Shown here: in pieces, positions 38,208-48,066 of the stretch
Position numbering within the stretch: position 1 is the stretch's first letter
Layout of the letters: each line of letters begins with the position of its first letter
NCBI RefSeq assembly: GCF_964026585.1
Contig: NZ_OZ032160.1
Span: forward strand, 841,991-905,990
Direction: 5' to 3'
Length of the DNA: 64,000 nt
Origin: Candidatus Endowatersipora endosymbiont of Watersipora subatra
GTDB lineage: Bacteria; Pseudomonadota; Alphaproteobacteria; Rhizobiales; Rhizobiaceae
Translations under genes and position numbers: made by a program
Notes under the pieces: model-generated
What the model was told of the DNA's origin: nothing
The model's database searches: none
Seen by the model: the letters and a program-made list of their open reading frames with translations, nothing else

Positions 38208-38567
38208 CATTGCTTGTTTATTGGTTTAAAAAGAGAAGGTAGAGATCAGAAGAATTCTTCTTTCATTGAAAGGGATATTGACCTTTAAAGTCAGTAAATG
38301 ATGGTGGAGGCCGCTTTTCTGATATAGATCAGAATCGAAAATTGATACTAAGAGCCATCTAAACAGTAGCTAAAATAAAAGATTTCTGCTCCGAAAGAAT
38401 TGCAAAATCAGATCATCCCGCTGGATGCTTTTCCTCAATTCAAGTTCTCTGCAATGAATAACAGGGTATGCGTTCAACGCTCATGACAAACTGGAACTAG
38501 TTTTCGAAGCGGAATTGTGCGAGGTTTGGAGGGCTCTATGGCGATAGTCTTAGACAGGTAACCCTGC
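38208..38567 (+). promoter_or_regulatory. Long leader region of mgtE
   Basis: About 360 bases precede mgtE without a full-size gene. The last 170 bases are less AT-rich than other gaps. CAGGGT at 38462-38467 can pair with ACCCTG at 38561-38566, which abuts the mgtE ATG, so the start could be masked in RNA. A perfect 14-base palindrome (AGAAGAATTCTTCT) is at 38248-38261. I could not match this to the known M-box magnesium riboswitch. A regulatory leader is an inference. Confidence 0.35.
38538..38561 (+). CDS. Possible seven-codon leader peptide before mgtE
   Basis: GGAGGG at 38528-38533, the best ribosome binding site in this region, precedes an ATG that encodes MAIVLDR and then TAA. The mini-ORF is in the same frame as mgtE, and its stop lies six bases before the mgtE ATG. 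mgtE itself has no good ribosome binding site. It may be a leader peptide controlling mgtE, or the true mgtE start interrupted by a stop. Confidence 0.35.
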   Translation: MAIVLDR

Positions 38568-39980
38568 ATGAAAGAAAAGAAAACTATTTGTGATCCATCA
38601 GAGTTAATGGAGGTTTCCGAGGTTTACTCTGAGAACGGTGTTGTCCTCGAATCTTTCATAAACTATCTTTTGCATGCAATTCAACAGTCAGATGTTACAG
38701 GTTTGCGGGAAGCCATTCGTTGCCTCCACGAATCAGAAGTTGGAGATATTCTTGCAACTCTTAGTGAGGAACATCGAATACTGTTTGTTGAAATGGCTGG
38801 TCCTGATTTTGACTTTGCAGCGCTTACCGAAGTTGATGATGCGATCCGACTAGATATCGTTGATCAGCTCCCTAATCAGAAAATTGCCCGAGCAGTTTGC
38901 GATTTGGATTCAGATGATGCCGTTTATATTCTTGAAGATCTGAAGCCAAATGATCAGGAAGATATTCTTGCCCAAATTCCGGTTCAGGAACGCATTCGTC
39001 TCAGACGTTCATTAGATTATCCCCAAGACAGTGCAGGTCGAAGAATGCAAACCGAATTTATTGCTGTGCCCCCTTTTTGGACCGTAGGTCAGGCCATTGA
39101 TTATATTCGTGCCAGTGAGAATCTACCGAATCGCTTTTCGGAAATTTTTACAATAGAACCAACCTTCAAACTTTCTGGTATCTTGCGACTCGATACTCTC
39201 TTACGTGCTGGACAGGAAGAAATCATCGATGAGATTCACGATACAAATGCTCACCCGATTTTAGCCACTGATGACCAGGAGGCGGCTGCTCAGATCTTCG
39301 AGCAATACGATCTTCTTTCGGCTCCAGTTGTAGATAATACCCAAAGGCTCGTTGGTGTTTTGACCATTGATAATGTTGTTGATGTTATTCAAGAGGAAGT
39401 TACTGAAGATATCCGCAGGCTTGCAGGTGTCGGTGACGAGGAATTATCAGACAGAGTACATGAAATTTTTCGTTCAAGGATTGGTTGGCTTTTTATCAAT
39501 TTATGCACCGCAATATTAGCATCAGTAGTTATTGGATTGTTCAATCGATCATTAGAGCAAATGGTTGCTTTAGCTATTATGATGCCAATTGTTGCCTCTA
39601 TGGGAGGAAATGCAGGAACGCAAACTATGACTGTAGCAGTCAGGGCAATAGCAATTGGTGATCTAGATACTTATAATACAAAGAGGATCATCAAGAAAGA
39701 ACTATTGGTCGGACTCATTAACGGGATCTCCTTCGCATTTATTATCGGTGTGATAACTATTTTTTGTTTTGGTCTTCTGTCACTGGGGTTCATTATCGGC
39801 ATAGCAATGATCATTAATATGATAGTTGCCGCAGCATCGGGTATTATTATACCTCTTATCATGAACAAGGTTGGGTTTGATCCAGCGATTGCATCTTCTA
39901 TTTTTGTCACCACTGTTACAGATATAGTAGGATTTTTAGCTTTTTTAGGGTTGTCAGCTTGGTGGTTTGGGGTTGGATAA
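38568..39980 (+). CDS. mgtE: Magnesium transporter MgtE
   Basis: MgtE is a homodimeric Mg2+ channel gated by cytoplasmic domains that sense internal magnesium. The 470-residue protein has an N-terminal helical domain to about residue 155, a CBS pair to about residue 280 (HPILATDDQEAAAQIF, then SAPVVDNTQRLVGVLTIDNVV), and five hydrophobic helices at the C-terminus. The conserved pore segments MMPIVASMGGNAGTQT and the final FVTTVTDIVGFLAFLGL are intact. The start ATG is weakly served by a ribosome binding site. Confidence 0.94.
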   Translation: MKEKKTICDPSELMEVSEVYSENGVVLESFINYLLHAIQQSDVTGLREAIRCLHESEVGDILATLSEEHRILFVEMAGPDFDFAALTEVDDAIRLDIVDQLPNQKIARAVCDLDSDDAVYILEDLKPNDQEDILAQIPVQERIRLRRSLDYPQDSAGRRMQTEFIAVPPFWTVGQAIDYIRASENLPNRFSEIFTIEPTFKLSGILRLDTLLRAGQEEIIDEIHDTNAHPILATDDQEAAAQIFEQYDLLSAPVVDNTQRLVGVLTIDNVVDVIQEEVTEDIRRLAGVGDEELSDRVHEIFRSRIGWLFINLCTAILASVVIGLFNRSLEQMVALAIMMPIVASMGGNAGTQTMTVAVRAIAIGDLDTYNTKRIIKKELLVGLINGISFAFIIGVITIFCFGLLSLGFIIGIAMIINMIVAAASGIIIPLIMNKVGFDPAIASSIFVTTVTDIVGFLAFLGLSAWWFGVG

Positions 39981-40100
39981 TCCCAAAGTCTTGCAAATAT
40001 TAAAATGATCAAAGTAGTGAATCTTACCCTTGATAGAAGGGTGCATTGAGCATAAAGTGGGAGAAGGGTAATGACAATCTATTAGGAAACGAGCGAGATT

Positions 40101-40721
40101 GTGTTGATTCGATTACATAAAGGTGATTTAGAAAATATATTCAACTACAAAGACAGTGTTGCAATCGATACGGAAACTTTAGGCTTAAATATTAAGCGCG
40201 ATCGATTATGTGTCGTTCAGCTTTCTCCTGGAGACGGTTCTGCAGATATTGTTCAAATCGAAGCGGGTCAATCACGTGCCCCTAATATTGAAAAATTACT
40301 TTTAGAATCCAAGGTTAAAAAAATTTATCATTTTGGACGGTTTGATATCTCTGTTCTTTTTAGTGCGTTTGGCATATTATCTGTCAACAATTATTGTACA
40401 AAAATCGCGAGCAGATTGATACGTACCTATACGGATCAGCATGGGTTAAGAGATCTAACAAAAGAAATAATTGGTGTTGATCTTTCTAAACAACAACAGT
40501 TATCGAACTGGGCTGCTGAGACATTAAGCGAGGCTCAAAAAAAATATGCCGCAACAGACGTTATATATCTACATCAGCTTAAAGAAGAACTGGATAAGCG
40601 TTTAAAGCAAGAAGGACGAATTGAACTAGCGCAGTCGTGTTTCCAATTCTTAAGCCAGCGTTGTCTTTTGGATTTAGCAGGATGGGAAAAAGAGGACATT
40701 TTTTCTCATTCAGTACGGTAG
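40101..40721 (+). CDS. rnd: Ribonuclease D-like 3'-5' exonuclease
   Basis: The 206-residue protein is the short alphaproteobacterial RNase D form with the DEDD exonuclease domain only and no HRDC domains. Acidic metal ligands are visible in AIDTETLGL, in HFGRFDISVL and in YAATDVIYLHQL. It probably trims structured RNA 3' ends. The start is GTG at 40101. It precedes lptC-lptA-lptB, a conserved alphaproteobacterial order. Confidence 0.9.
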   Translation: MLIRLHKGDLENIFNYKDSVAIDTETLGLNIKRDRLCVVQLSPGDGSADIVQIEAGQSRAPNIEKLLLESKVKKIYHFGRFDISVLFSAFGILSVNNYCTKIASRLIRTYTDQHGLRDLTKEIIGVDLSKQQQLSNWAAETLSEAQKKYAATDVIYLHQLKEELDKRLKQEGRIELAQSCFQFLSQRCLLDLAGWEKEDIFSHSVR

Positions 40722-40840
40722 AGTGATTCTCGTAATTTTTTTCTGTTCTTTCCAAAACAAAGGCGAGATGACCCTGATACCCTCTCAATTCTGCTTATCA
40801 AAGACTTATATCTCTAACCTTCTCATGAAGTTTTTTTTTG

Positions 40841-41452
40841 ATGTTGATAGTTGATAACTGCTCTCATCAAGCCTTCCAAATGGCGAATCACCACTCGATT
40901 CGGGTGCGAATCTTGATTTATATTCTTCCTATTTTAGCAATAGGAATAACTGGTTTTTTTATTGGAACAATAGGAATATCAATAGGCTTTTTGAGGAAAG
41001 AGTTACTTGAATTATCAGTGTTTAAAGAAAGACAATTGGTCATGGATGGACCCCAATTATCGTTATTCAATTCCAATAACCGTCGATTCGATCTAGTTGC
41101 CAAACGTGCAGTCCAAGATTTAGACAATCCAGAACTCATCACGTTGGAAGATATTGACGCAACAGTGCCGCTGGACAGCAGATCCTTCGTAGATATTGAA
41201 GCTATTGAGGGAATCTATGAAGCTCAGAATAAAGTTTTGAGACTCCAAAAAAAAATTGTTATAAAAAGTGTAGAGGGGATGTATATTACTCTAAAATCAG
41301 CATTACTTGACATCAAAAAAGGAAGTTTGACTAGCAACGATCCCTTACAAGTTTTGGCAAAAAAAACTCAATTAAACGCTGATTCAGTTCAAATTGAAGA
41401 GAATGGAAATCGTATTCTATTTAAAAAGAACATTAAGATGACAATCAGATAA
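40841..41452 (+). CDS. lptC: LPS export protein LptC
   Basis: LptC is the bitopic inner-membrane protein that receives LPS from LptB2FG and passes it to LptA. The protein has about 203 residues with one transmembrane helix near residues 27-50 (LIYILPILAIGITGFFIG) and a periplasmic beta-jellyroll. Sequence similarity in this family is low, so the call rests on this layout and on the position directly before lptA and lptB. The start is ATG at 40841; a later ATG at 40880 is also possible. Confidence 0.85.
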   Translation: MLIVDNCSHQAFQMANHHSIRVRILIYILPILAIGITGFFIGTIGISIGFLRKELLELSVFKERQLVMDGPQLSLFNSNNRRFDLVAKRAVQDLDNPELITLEDIDATVPLDSRSFVDIEAIEGIYEAQNKVLRLQKKIVIKSVEGMYITLKSALLDIKKGSLTSNDPLQVLAKKTQLNADSVQIEENGNRILFKKNIKMTIR

Positions 41453-41462
41453 CTCAAGAAAC

Positions 41463-42029
41463 ATGACATCCATCTTAAAGATCTTAAAGCAAAAAATTCT
41501 CGGCTCCATTCGCACAATTTCTATTCTATCTTTATGTTTTCTAGAGACTATGGTTTGTCCAGTATCAGCAAATGCGAAAAATTATACTAATCTTTTTGAG
41601 AGTCATGAAGATCCTATTCAAATAGAATCAAATGAACTAGAATTCATAGATCAAGATAATAAGGCAATATTCAGGGGTAACGTTAAAATAAAACAAGGTT
41701 CCAATCAAATGTCTACAGGTGAGATGATTGTTATTTATCTACCCAATTCAAAAGAAAGACAAGCTGATATAGAGCGATTAGAATTTAGCAATGGCTTCAT
41801 ATTGAATTCGGATAGGAACATAGTTTCCGGAGAAAGCGGTAAATACTGGTTTAATTCAAAAGATTTATTTTTAGAAGGGAATGTTATTCTGAGTCAGGGA
41901 AAGAATGTTGCTAAGGGATGTAAACTAATAGCAAATCTTAATAAAAAAATTGGAAAACTCGATAACTGTGGAAGCCGTGTGACAGTTTCCTTGCATCCCC
42001 CCCCCCAAAAAACGAAGTTCAATCAATGA
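41463..42029 (+). CDS. lptA: LPS transport periplasmic protein LptA
   Basis: LptA forms the periplasmic bridge that carries LPS to the outer membrane. The 188-residue protein has a signal peptide (hydrophobic residues about 18-36, cleavage likely near ANA) and an OstA-type domain (IQIESNELEFIDQDNKAIFRGNVKI). A run of ten C bases at 41997-42006 encodes the prolines near the C-terminus. The stop overlaps the lptB start (ATGA). LptC lies ten bases upstream. Confidence 0.9.
   Translation: MTSILKILKQKILGSIRTISILSLCFLETMVCPVSANAKNYTNLFESHEDPIQIESNELEFIDQDNKAIFRGNVKIKQGSNQMSTGEMIVIYLPNSKERQADIERLEFSNGFILNSDRNIVSGESGKYWFNSKDLFLEGNVILSQGKNVAKGCKLIANLNKKIGKLDNCGSRVTVSLHPPPQKTKFNQ
41997..42006 (+). repeat. 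C10 homopolymer at the end of lptA
   Basis: Ten consecutive C bases followed by six A bases in an AT-rich genome. The tract lies 20 bases before the lptB start. A slip of one base would change the last residues of LptA and move its stop relative to lptB. Confidence 0.85.
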
Positions 42030-42793
42030 TTCAATCGAAAATAAGAAATCAAAAGGTAAAACAACATCCTCGAGGTGTATTAATTGCAAATAATTTGATA
42101 AAAGCGTATAAGAAGCGTACTGTTGTCAATGGTGTCAGTTTAAGCGTTAAATGCGGTGAGTCCGTTGGATTACTAGGTCCCAACGGAGCGGGTAAGACGA
42201 CCTGTTTTTACATGATGATAGGCTTGGTCTCCCCTGATTCAGGTTCGATCATGCTTGATGGATATAATTTAACATTCCTTCCCATGTATCAGAGAGCTCG
42301 TTTGGGAATCGGCTTTTTGCCTCAAGAAGCCTCTATATTTCGTGGATTATCTGTTGAAGACAACATAAAGGCTGTTTTAGAAGTTGTAGAAAAAAAAACG
42401 GAGAGAAGAAGAGAGCAACTGGATTCGTTACTGAACGAATTCAAAATAGATCATCTTAGAAAGTTACCAAGCATTGCTTTATCGGGGGGAGAAAGGAGAC
42501 GATTGGAAATTGCTCGGGCACTTGCTTCTCGTCCTGCATTCATATTGCTGGATGAACCTTTTGCTGGTATTGATCCTATTGCTATCAGAGATATTCAAGA
42601 CTTGGTTCGTTATTTAACAGGCCGCGGTATAGGCGTTCTCATCACGGACCACAATGTTCGTGAAACTCTAGGATTGACAGACCAAGTTTACATCATTACA
42701 TCAGGTCAAGTCTTGACTTACGGAAAGCCACAGGATGTTGTCAACAATGCTGATGTTAGACGTCTTTATCTCGGTGATCAATTTCTTCTTTAA
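42026..42793 (+). CDS. lptB: LPS export ABC transporter ATPase LptB
   Basis: LptB powers LPS extraction by the LptB2FG complex. The 255-residue protein has Walker A GPNGAGKTT near residue 52, the signature LSGGERRR, Walker B FILLDEPFAGIDP and the family-typical NVRETLGLTDQVYI. It overlaps lptA by four bases. rpoN, which commonly follows in proteobacteria, is absent: the strand switches to purK after 92 bases. LptF and LptG are not in this window. Confidence 0.95.
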   Translation: MIQSKIRNQKVKQHPRGVLIANNLIKAYKKRTVVNGVSLSVKCGESVGLLGPNGAGKTTCFYMMIGLVSPDSGSIMLDGYNLTFLPMYQRARLGIGFLPQEASIFRGLSVEDNIKAVLEVVEKKTERRREQLDSLLNEFKIDHLRKLPSIALSGGERRRLEIARALASRPAFILLDEPFAGIDPIAIRDIQDLVRYLTGRGIGVLITDHNVRETLGLTDQVYIITSGQVLTYGKPQDVVNNADVRRLYLGDQFLL

Positions 42794-42885
42794 TAGACCT
42801 AGCTCTAACCGAAAGACTTTGACTTCTATGTTTTTCTAAAAGGATTCCGTAATTTCAGAAGATAAAGATCCGATAACCGATAAAT

Positions 42886-43968
42886 TCATATTAGATATGT
42901 GACATGGCCCATTTTTCGTCCTTTACGAGATTCTGTTTTCCCATACAGTGTCACAAAACTATTAGGCTTCTCAAAATAATTGGCAACATCTTTTCCTTCA
43001 TCACCGATGAGGTTAACCATTTCGCAATCGTGGTGTCGTCTTCCATCGCCTAAAGCCAAGCCTACAATAGCCCGTATATGTTGATCAAATTGTGAAACAT
43101 TACAAGCCTCACGCGTCCAGTGACCTGAATTGTGAACTCTAGGAGAAAATTCATTAACCATAATGTTGTCTTCAATTGCAAAAAATTCAATACCTATAGT
43201 TCCCACATAGTTGAGAGATCTTAATATATTATTAGCTAACTCCTGAGCGTTATTTTTAGAGATATGATGAATATTACCTGGAACAACCGAACGACGTAAA
43301 ATTCCATTTTCGTGATAATTGATCGCTGGATCAAAAAAGACAACATCTCCTGCATAGCTTCTTGTTGCAATTAATGAAAATTCTAGATCAAAATTAATCA
43401 GCTTTTCAAAGATATAAGGCCCTCTTCCGATATCAGATAATGAGGATTGGGCTTCATCAGTACTAATGTGATTCAAAACAATCTTTTGCCCTTTCCCATC
43501 ATAACCCAATCGTCGAGTTTTCAAAATACCATCACCACAATCAGCCAGTGCAGCCATCAAATCATCTACACTTGAAATAGCATGATAAGCTGCAACTAAA
43601 GCACCCTTCTCTTCAAGAAACTGCTTCTCTAACAACCGATCTTGAGCTTTTTCCAAAGCTACTGACGGAGGAAAAAGTGGTACAAGACGTTCCAAAAATT
43701 GAGCGGATTCCAATGATAGATTTTCAAATTCGTATGTTACAACATCACATTTTTTAGCCAGTTCTGAGAGTGCTGTAATATCATCATAAGCAGCTTGAAT
43801 GTTTTGATTAGAAAGCTGAAAGGCTGGCGAATCAGCCTTTGGTTCAAGGATAAGTGTACGAAAACCCATTTTTGCAGCACTTTCTGCTAACATTCTTCCT
43901 AATTGGCCACCACCAATAATACCGATTGTGCTGTTAGGTCTAAGAGGAAATAACATGAAATCATCCAT
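42886..43968 (-). CDS. purK: 5-(carboxyamino)imidazole ribonucleotide synthase
   Basis: PurK carboxylates AIR with bicarbonate and ATP in purine synthesis. The 360-residue ATP-grasp protein begins with the [12 protein letters not shown] motif and shows [13 protein letters not shown] and [12 protein letters not shown], typical of PurK. The start ATG overlaps the purE stop by eight bases, so the two are a coupled purE-purK unit. It converges with lptB. Confidence 0.95.
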   Translation of the reverse strand: MDDFMLFPLRPNSTIGIIGGGQLGRMLAESAAKMGFRTLILEPKADSPAFQLSNQNIQAAYDDITALSELAKKCDVVTYEFENLSLESAQFLERLVPLFPPSVALEKAQDRLLEKQFLEEKGALVAAYHAISSVDDLMAALADCGDGILKTRRLGYDGKGQKIVLNHISTDEAQSSLSDIGRGPYIFEKLINFDLEFSLIATRSYAGDVVFFDPAINYHENGILRRSVVPGNIHHISKNNAQELANNILRSLNYVGTIGIEFFAIEDNIMVNEFSPRVHNSGHWTREACNVSQFDQHIRAIVGLALGDGRRHHDCEMVNLIGDEGKDVANYFEKPNSFVTLYGKTESRKGRKMGHVTYLI

Positions 43969-44446
43969 CTATGGGTAGATAAGCAATACTATCAGTCTGA
44001 TCTTGACGCCATTGCTTTAATCGATTGGCAAGAAAAACATCGCTTAACGCTAAAATCGATGCAGCAAAAAGCCCTGCATTTTCAGCACCCGCTTTACCGA
44101 TTGCCAAAGTACCAACTGGTATACCTGATGGCATCTGTACAATAGAATGAAGACTATCGATCCCACTCAATGTTGAAGAAACTAGAGGTACTCCGAGAAC
44201 AGGAAGCACAGTCATAGATGCAATCATACCAGGCAAATGAGCAGAACCTCCTGCCCCTGCAATAATCACCTTATAGCCGGATGTTTCAGCACTTTTTGCA
44301 AAAGCAACCATCCGATCCGGAGTACGATGTGCTGAAATAATATGTTCTGAAAAAGAAACATCAAGTTCATCTAAAATGCTGACTGAACAGCGCATAATAT
44401 CCCAATCAGATTGACTACCCATTAATACTGCAACGTCTTTTTTCAT
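43961..44446 (-). CDS. purE: N5-carboxyaminoimidazole ribonucleotide mutase
   Basis: PurE converts N5-CAIR to CAIR, the step after PurK. The 161-residue protein has [10 protein letters not shown], the SAHRTPDR motif with the catalytic His, [14 protein letters not shown] and a [10 protein letters not shown] segment. It is class I PurE, consistent with the coupled purK. It precedes purK, with an 8-base overlap. Confidence 0.96.
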   Translation of the reverse strand: MKKDVAVLMGSQSDWDIMRCSVSILDELDVSFSEHIISAHRTPDRMVAFAKSAETSGYKVIIAGAGGSAHLPGMIASMTVLPVLGVPLVSSTLSGIDSLHSIVQMPSGIPVGTLAIGKAGAENAGLFAASILALSDVFLANRLKQWRQDQTDSIAYLPIDG

Positions 44447-44697
44447 TTTTTCATCTATAAAGCTCTTCCGAGATCATCTGTCTAGATTTTGATCTCGACT
44501 AGATTCTAACCAATATAAATAAGAATCAAACATTAATTTTGAGTCCTATCAGAATTAGGAGCCCCTTATTCACATATTCACATATATTTTCTATCTAGTG
44601 TAGATTATCATCTCTTTGGCAACACAACCTTAATCCGTTTAAAAATAAAATTTCAATCCAATCAAAAATAGAAAAATTCTCTTTTTGATTATCATTA

Positions 44698-45990
44698 TTA
44701 GCCTTTAAAAGGGTCTTCTAGAATCTTTGAAGCGCTTCCAAACCGTGTTTCTATATACTGATGGACTAGTATTTGGAATTCTTCTGCAATGAAATTACCA
44801 TGCAGAATCAGCTTTTTTTTCCCATCAATAAAAACAGGAGCTTTGGGATTTTCACCTCTCCCTGGCAATGAAATGCCTATATCTGCGTGTTGACTTTCAC
44901 CTGGCCCGTTTACAATGCATCCCATAACAGCAACCTTTAGGTTAGCAACACCAGGATATTGTTTTTTCCAAACAGGCATTGACTCTCGCAGTCTATTTTG
45001 AATGCTTGTTGCCAATGTTTGAAAAAATGTTGAGGTTGTTCTCCCACACCCAGGACAGGCGGCAACAATAGGAAAAAATGTCTGAAACCCCATAACCTGA
45101 AGAAGTTCTTGTGCCACTTTTACTTCACAGGTGCGATCGTCGCCCAGCTGAGGAGTCAATGAAATACGAATGGTATCGCCGATTCCTTGTTGTAAGAGGA
45201 TGCTTAAAGCGGCTGCAGAGGCTACGATACCCTTAGAACCCATGCCTGCTTCTGTTAACCCGAGATGTAAGGCATAGTCCACCCTTCGTGATAGCTCTGT
45301 ATAAACAGCGATTAATTCTTGAACTTCGCTCACCTTTGCTGATAATATTATTTTTTCGTGTCTCAAACCAATCCGTTCAGCATCTTGTGCAGATAAAATT
45401 GCTGACTGTATAATGGCCTCACGCATTACAGAATGTGCTGGTTTCGGTTTCTTCTCTAACGCATTTTTATCCATCAAGCGTGTCAGCAAAACCTGATCTA
45501 GAGACCCCCAGTTTACACCAATGCGTACTGGTTTATTGTATCGAAGAGCTGTTTTGATAATCGCCTCGAACTGCTTATCTTTCTTTTCTTTAAACCCCAC
45601 ATTACCAGGATTGATCCTATATTTGGCTAAAACCTCAGCACAGGCAGGATGCTTTGCTAATAGCTGATGGCCTATATAATGGAAATCACCAACGATTGGT
45701 ACATCTATACCGAGACGATCGAGTTTTTCCTTAATTCGTGGAACGGCAGCAGCCGACTCGTTTCGGTCAACCGTAATTCTAACAATTTCGGATCCTGCAC
45801 GATGAAGTTCCGCAATTTGCGCAACGGTAGAATCGACATCTGCAGTATCTGTATTGGTCATCGACTGAACAATAATGGGGGATTGACCCCCAACTTTAAT
45901 CCCACCTACATCAACGCAAACTGTTTTTCTACGGTCAAGAGGAGCGCTCAAAGGAGCCCAATCAACGAATGAATTACACTTTCTATCCAC
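44698..45990 (-). CDS. ispG: 4-hydroxy-3-methylbut-2-en-1-yl diphosphate synthase (flavodoxin)
   Basis: IspG is the Fe-S enzyme of the MEP isoprenoid pathway that makes HMBPP. The 430-residue protein has the TIM-barrel domain ([19 protein letters not shown]) and the C-terminal cluster domain with CPGCGRTT and [10 protein letters not shown], which give three Cys and the Glu that bind the 4Fe-4S cluster. The start is the ATG at 45990. It is divergent from rpmI across 252 bases. Its products feed the dimethylallyl donor used by MiaA. Confidence 0.95.
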   Translation of the reverse strand: MDRKCNSFVDWAPLSAPLDRRKTVCVDVGGIKVGGQSPIIVQSMTNTDTADVDSTVAQIAELHRAGSEIVRITVDRNESAAAVPRIKEKLDRLGIDVPIVGDFHYIGHQLLAKHPACAEVLAKYRINPGNVGFKEKKDKQFEAIIKTALRYNKPVRIGVNWGSLDQVLLTRLMDKNALEKKPKPAHSVMREAIIQSAILSAQDAERIGLRHEKIILSAKVSEVQELIAVYTELSRRVDYALHLGLTEAGMGSKGIVASAAALSILLQQGIGDTIRISLTPQLGDDRTCEVKVAQELLQVMGFQTFFPIVAACPGCGRTTSTFFQTLATSIQNRLRESMPVWKKQYPGVANLKVAVMGCIVNGPGESQHADIGISLPGRGENPKAPVFIDGKKKLILHGNFIAEEFQILVHQYIETRFGSASKILEDPFKG

Positions 45991-46090
45991 TATTTATCCT
46001 ATTGAATCTTAAATGAGTTAGATATCAACAACCAAAAATTATTGAACAATATTTTATCATAAAACAATAAAAATATCGATAAAATTAGTG

Positions 46091-46116
46091 ATGACATCAT
46101 CCATCGATGATGTCAT
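46091..46116. promoter_or_regulatory. Perfect 11-bp stem hairpin between ispG and rpmI
   Basis: ATGACATCATC and GATGATGTCAT flank a CATC loop, the longest perfect stem I found in the window. It sits between divergent genes, about 100 bases from ispG and 127 from rpmI, with no T-run. It could be an operator, or a leader structure of the rpmI-rplT transcript. Confidence 0.5.
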
Positions 46117-46242
46117 TCTATACTTCAATGTACGGAAAGTAGGGGTTGTTTTTGTTCCTTTCATTCGCTACGATCGAAATCCATTCAATCTCATTATCTT
46201 ATAGAATTGGTTGAGTGAGTTGATGGGTTCAAGGAGTCAAAC

Positions 46243-46434
46243 ATGCCTAAAATGAAGACTAAGGCAAGTGTGAAAAAGCGCTTCAAGCTCACCGCCACTG
46301 GAAAAGTAAAAGTAGCAGCTGCTGGGAAGCGTCATATGATGATCAAACGTTCAAAAAGGTTTTTACGCAATGCTAGGGGTATGATGATACTTAGTGATTC
46401 AGATTCTCGCATAGTTAAGAAATTCATCCATTAG
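46243..46434 (+). CDS. rpmI: 50S ribosomal protein L35
   Basis: L35 is a small basic protein of the large subunit. The 63-residue product matches the family from [14 protein letters not shown] to the C-terminus, with the usual TGKVKV and KRHMM segments. CAAGGAG nine bases upstream is a good ribosome binding site. It heads rpmI-rplT-pheS-pheT. infC, which often precedes rpmI, is not here. Confidence 0.96.
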   Translation: MPKMKTKASVKKRFKLTATGKVKVAAAGKRHMMIKRSKRFLRNARGMMILSDSDSRIVKKFIH

Positions 46435-46482
46435 GATCCTCCAAAATCTTAAATTTAATCACTCAATTTCAGGAATGAAGTT

Positions 46483-46875
46483 ATGGCACGTGTAAAACGT
46501 GGGGTTAATGCCCATGCAAGACACAAAAAAGTTCTGAAAAAAGCTAAAGGATACTATGGCGCCCGTCGAACTCAGATTCGCTCGGCCAAACAGGCTGTTG
46601 AAAAGGCACAACAGTACTCCTATCGTGACCGTAAAGCACGTAAGCGGAGTTTCCGTACCCTTTGGACGCAGCGTATTAATGCTGCAGTACGTCAACACAG
46701 TCTGACCTATTCTCGATTTGTTGATGGTTTGATAAAGTCAGGGATAAGGATTGACCGTAAGAATCTTTCTGATATGGCAATCAATCAACCTGAATCCTTT
46801 GCTGTCATCGTGACTCATGCCAAAAAATCATTGCAGTCCCTTGCCAGGATCGGGACTGTCATTAGCCGAGAGTAA
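46483..46875 (+). CDS. rplT: 50S ribosomal protein L20
   Basis: L20 starts 50S assembly and in many bacteria represses its own operon by binding the mRNA. The 130-residue product has the conserved start [23 protein letters not shown], and a normal C-terminal domain. It has about ten residues beyond the E. coli length, which is common in alphaproteobacteria. It lies 48 bases after rpmI and 14 before pheS. Confidence 0.97.
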   Translation: MARVKRGVNAHARHKKVLKKAKGYYGARRTQIRSAKQAVEKAQQYSYRDRKARKRSFRTLWTQRINAAVRQHSLTYSRFVDGLIKSGIRIDRKNLSDMAINQPESFAVIVTHAKKSLQSLARIGTVISRE

Positions 46876-46889
46876 TAAGGACGATTCGT

Positions 46890-47972
46890 TTGTCTTTAAA
46901 ATTTTCGATTGATGAGTTGAAGAAGCTGGAATTAGAAACAATAGCCAGTATTACTGCTGCTGAGGATGAGCATACACTTGAATCTATCAGGGTCGCTACT
47001 TTAGGAAGAAAAGGATCTGTCTCTCATCTGATGAAAATTCTGGGGCAGATCACGATGAAAGAACGCCAGGTTATAGGGCCAGCCTTAAACCGATTGAAAT
47101 CTTGTATATCTCATGCTATCTTGGACCGAAAAGAAACGTTGAAACGGTCATCCATCAAAGTTCGATTGCCAAGAGAAGTTGTTGACGTTACTTTGCCTGT
47201 TCGCCCTGATCCCTTTGATAGGGGCCATCTCCATCCTGTGACTCAGGTCACAGATGAGATTATTTCGATCTTTTCTGATATGGATTTTGCTGTTCTCGAA
47301 GGTCCAGAAATCGAAACGGATTATTATAATTTCACGGCTCTCAATTTTCCTCACGACCATCCAGCACGTGAAATGCATGATACGTTTTTCTTCAGTGAGG
47401 ATGAGAATGGTGAACGAAAATTGCTCCGTACACATACATCACCAATGTTGATAAGGGCAATGGAAACAAAAAAGATTCCGATCCGTGTTGTTATACCTGG
47501 GAAAACTTATCGTCAAGATTTAGATACAACTCATTCTCCAATGTTTCATCAACTAGAAGGCTTGGTCATTGAAAAAAACACTAATATCGCTCACCTGAAA
47601 TGGGTTTTACAGGAGTTTTGTAGATCGTTTTTTGATGGTTCCGAGTTGAACATGCGCTTTCGTCCCTCTTTCTTTCCCTTTACTGAACCCAGCCTTGAGG
47701 TGGATATTCAGTGTGATCATTCTGATTCGGAAGTAAAGGTTGGAGAAGGAGGTGACTGGATGGAAATTATCGGCTGTGGTATGGTTCATCCGAACGTTTT
47801 ATGTTCTGGCGGGCTTGATCCTGATATTTATCAAGGATTTGCCTGGGGTCTCGGCATCGATCGTATTACAATGTTAAAATACGGTATGCCCGATCTTCGT
47901 TCTTTTTTTGAAGGTGATCAGCGTTGGATCAACCATTATGGATTTAAGCCACTTCATATTCCTATTCTCTAA
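46890..47972 (+). CDS. pheS: Phenylalanyl-tRNA synthetase alpha subunit
   Basis: PheS is the catalytic subunit of the alpha2-beta2 enzyme. The 360-residue protein has the N-terminal coiled coil, class II motif 1 with [11 protein letters not shown], motif 2 with [15 protein letters not shown], and motif 3 with [14 protein letters not shown]. The start is TTG at 46890 with an AAGG site eight bases before it; no ATG gives a full N-terminus. pheT follows after 94 bases. Confidence 0.96.
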   Translation: MSLKFSIDELKKLELETIASITAAEDEHTLESIRVATLGRKGSVSHLMKILGQITMKERQVIGPALNRLKSCISHAILDRKETLKRSSIKVRLPREVVDVTLPVRPDPFDRGHLHPVTQVTDEIISIFSDMDFAVLEGPEIETDYYNFTALNFPHDHPAREMHDTFFFSEDENGERKLLRTHTSPMLIRAMETKKIPIRVVIPGKTYRQDLDTTHSPMFHQLEGLVIEKNTNIAHLKWVLQEFCRSFFDGSELNMRFRPSFFPFTEPSLEVDIQCDHSDSEVKVGEGGDWMEIIGCGMVHPNVLCSGGLDPDIYQGFAWGLGIDRITMLKYGMPDLRSFFEGDQRWINHYGFKPLHIPIL

Positions 47973-48066
47973 AGAATGAAATCCTAGAAACAAGACAATG
48001 AGTAGCCATCATGGATAATCTTCTTTTTGCTCAAGATCCTTAGAACGATTTGAAATGGAATAAAAT

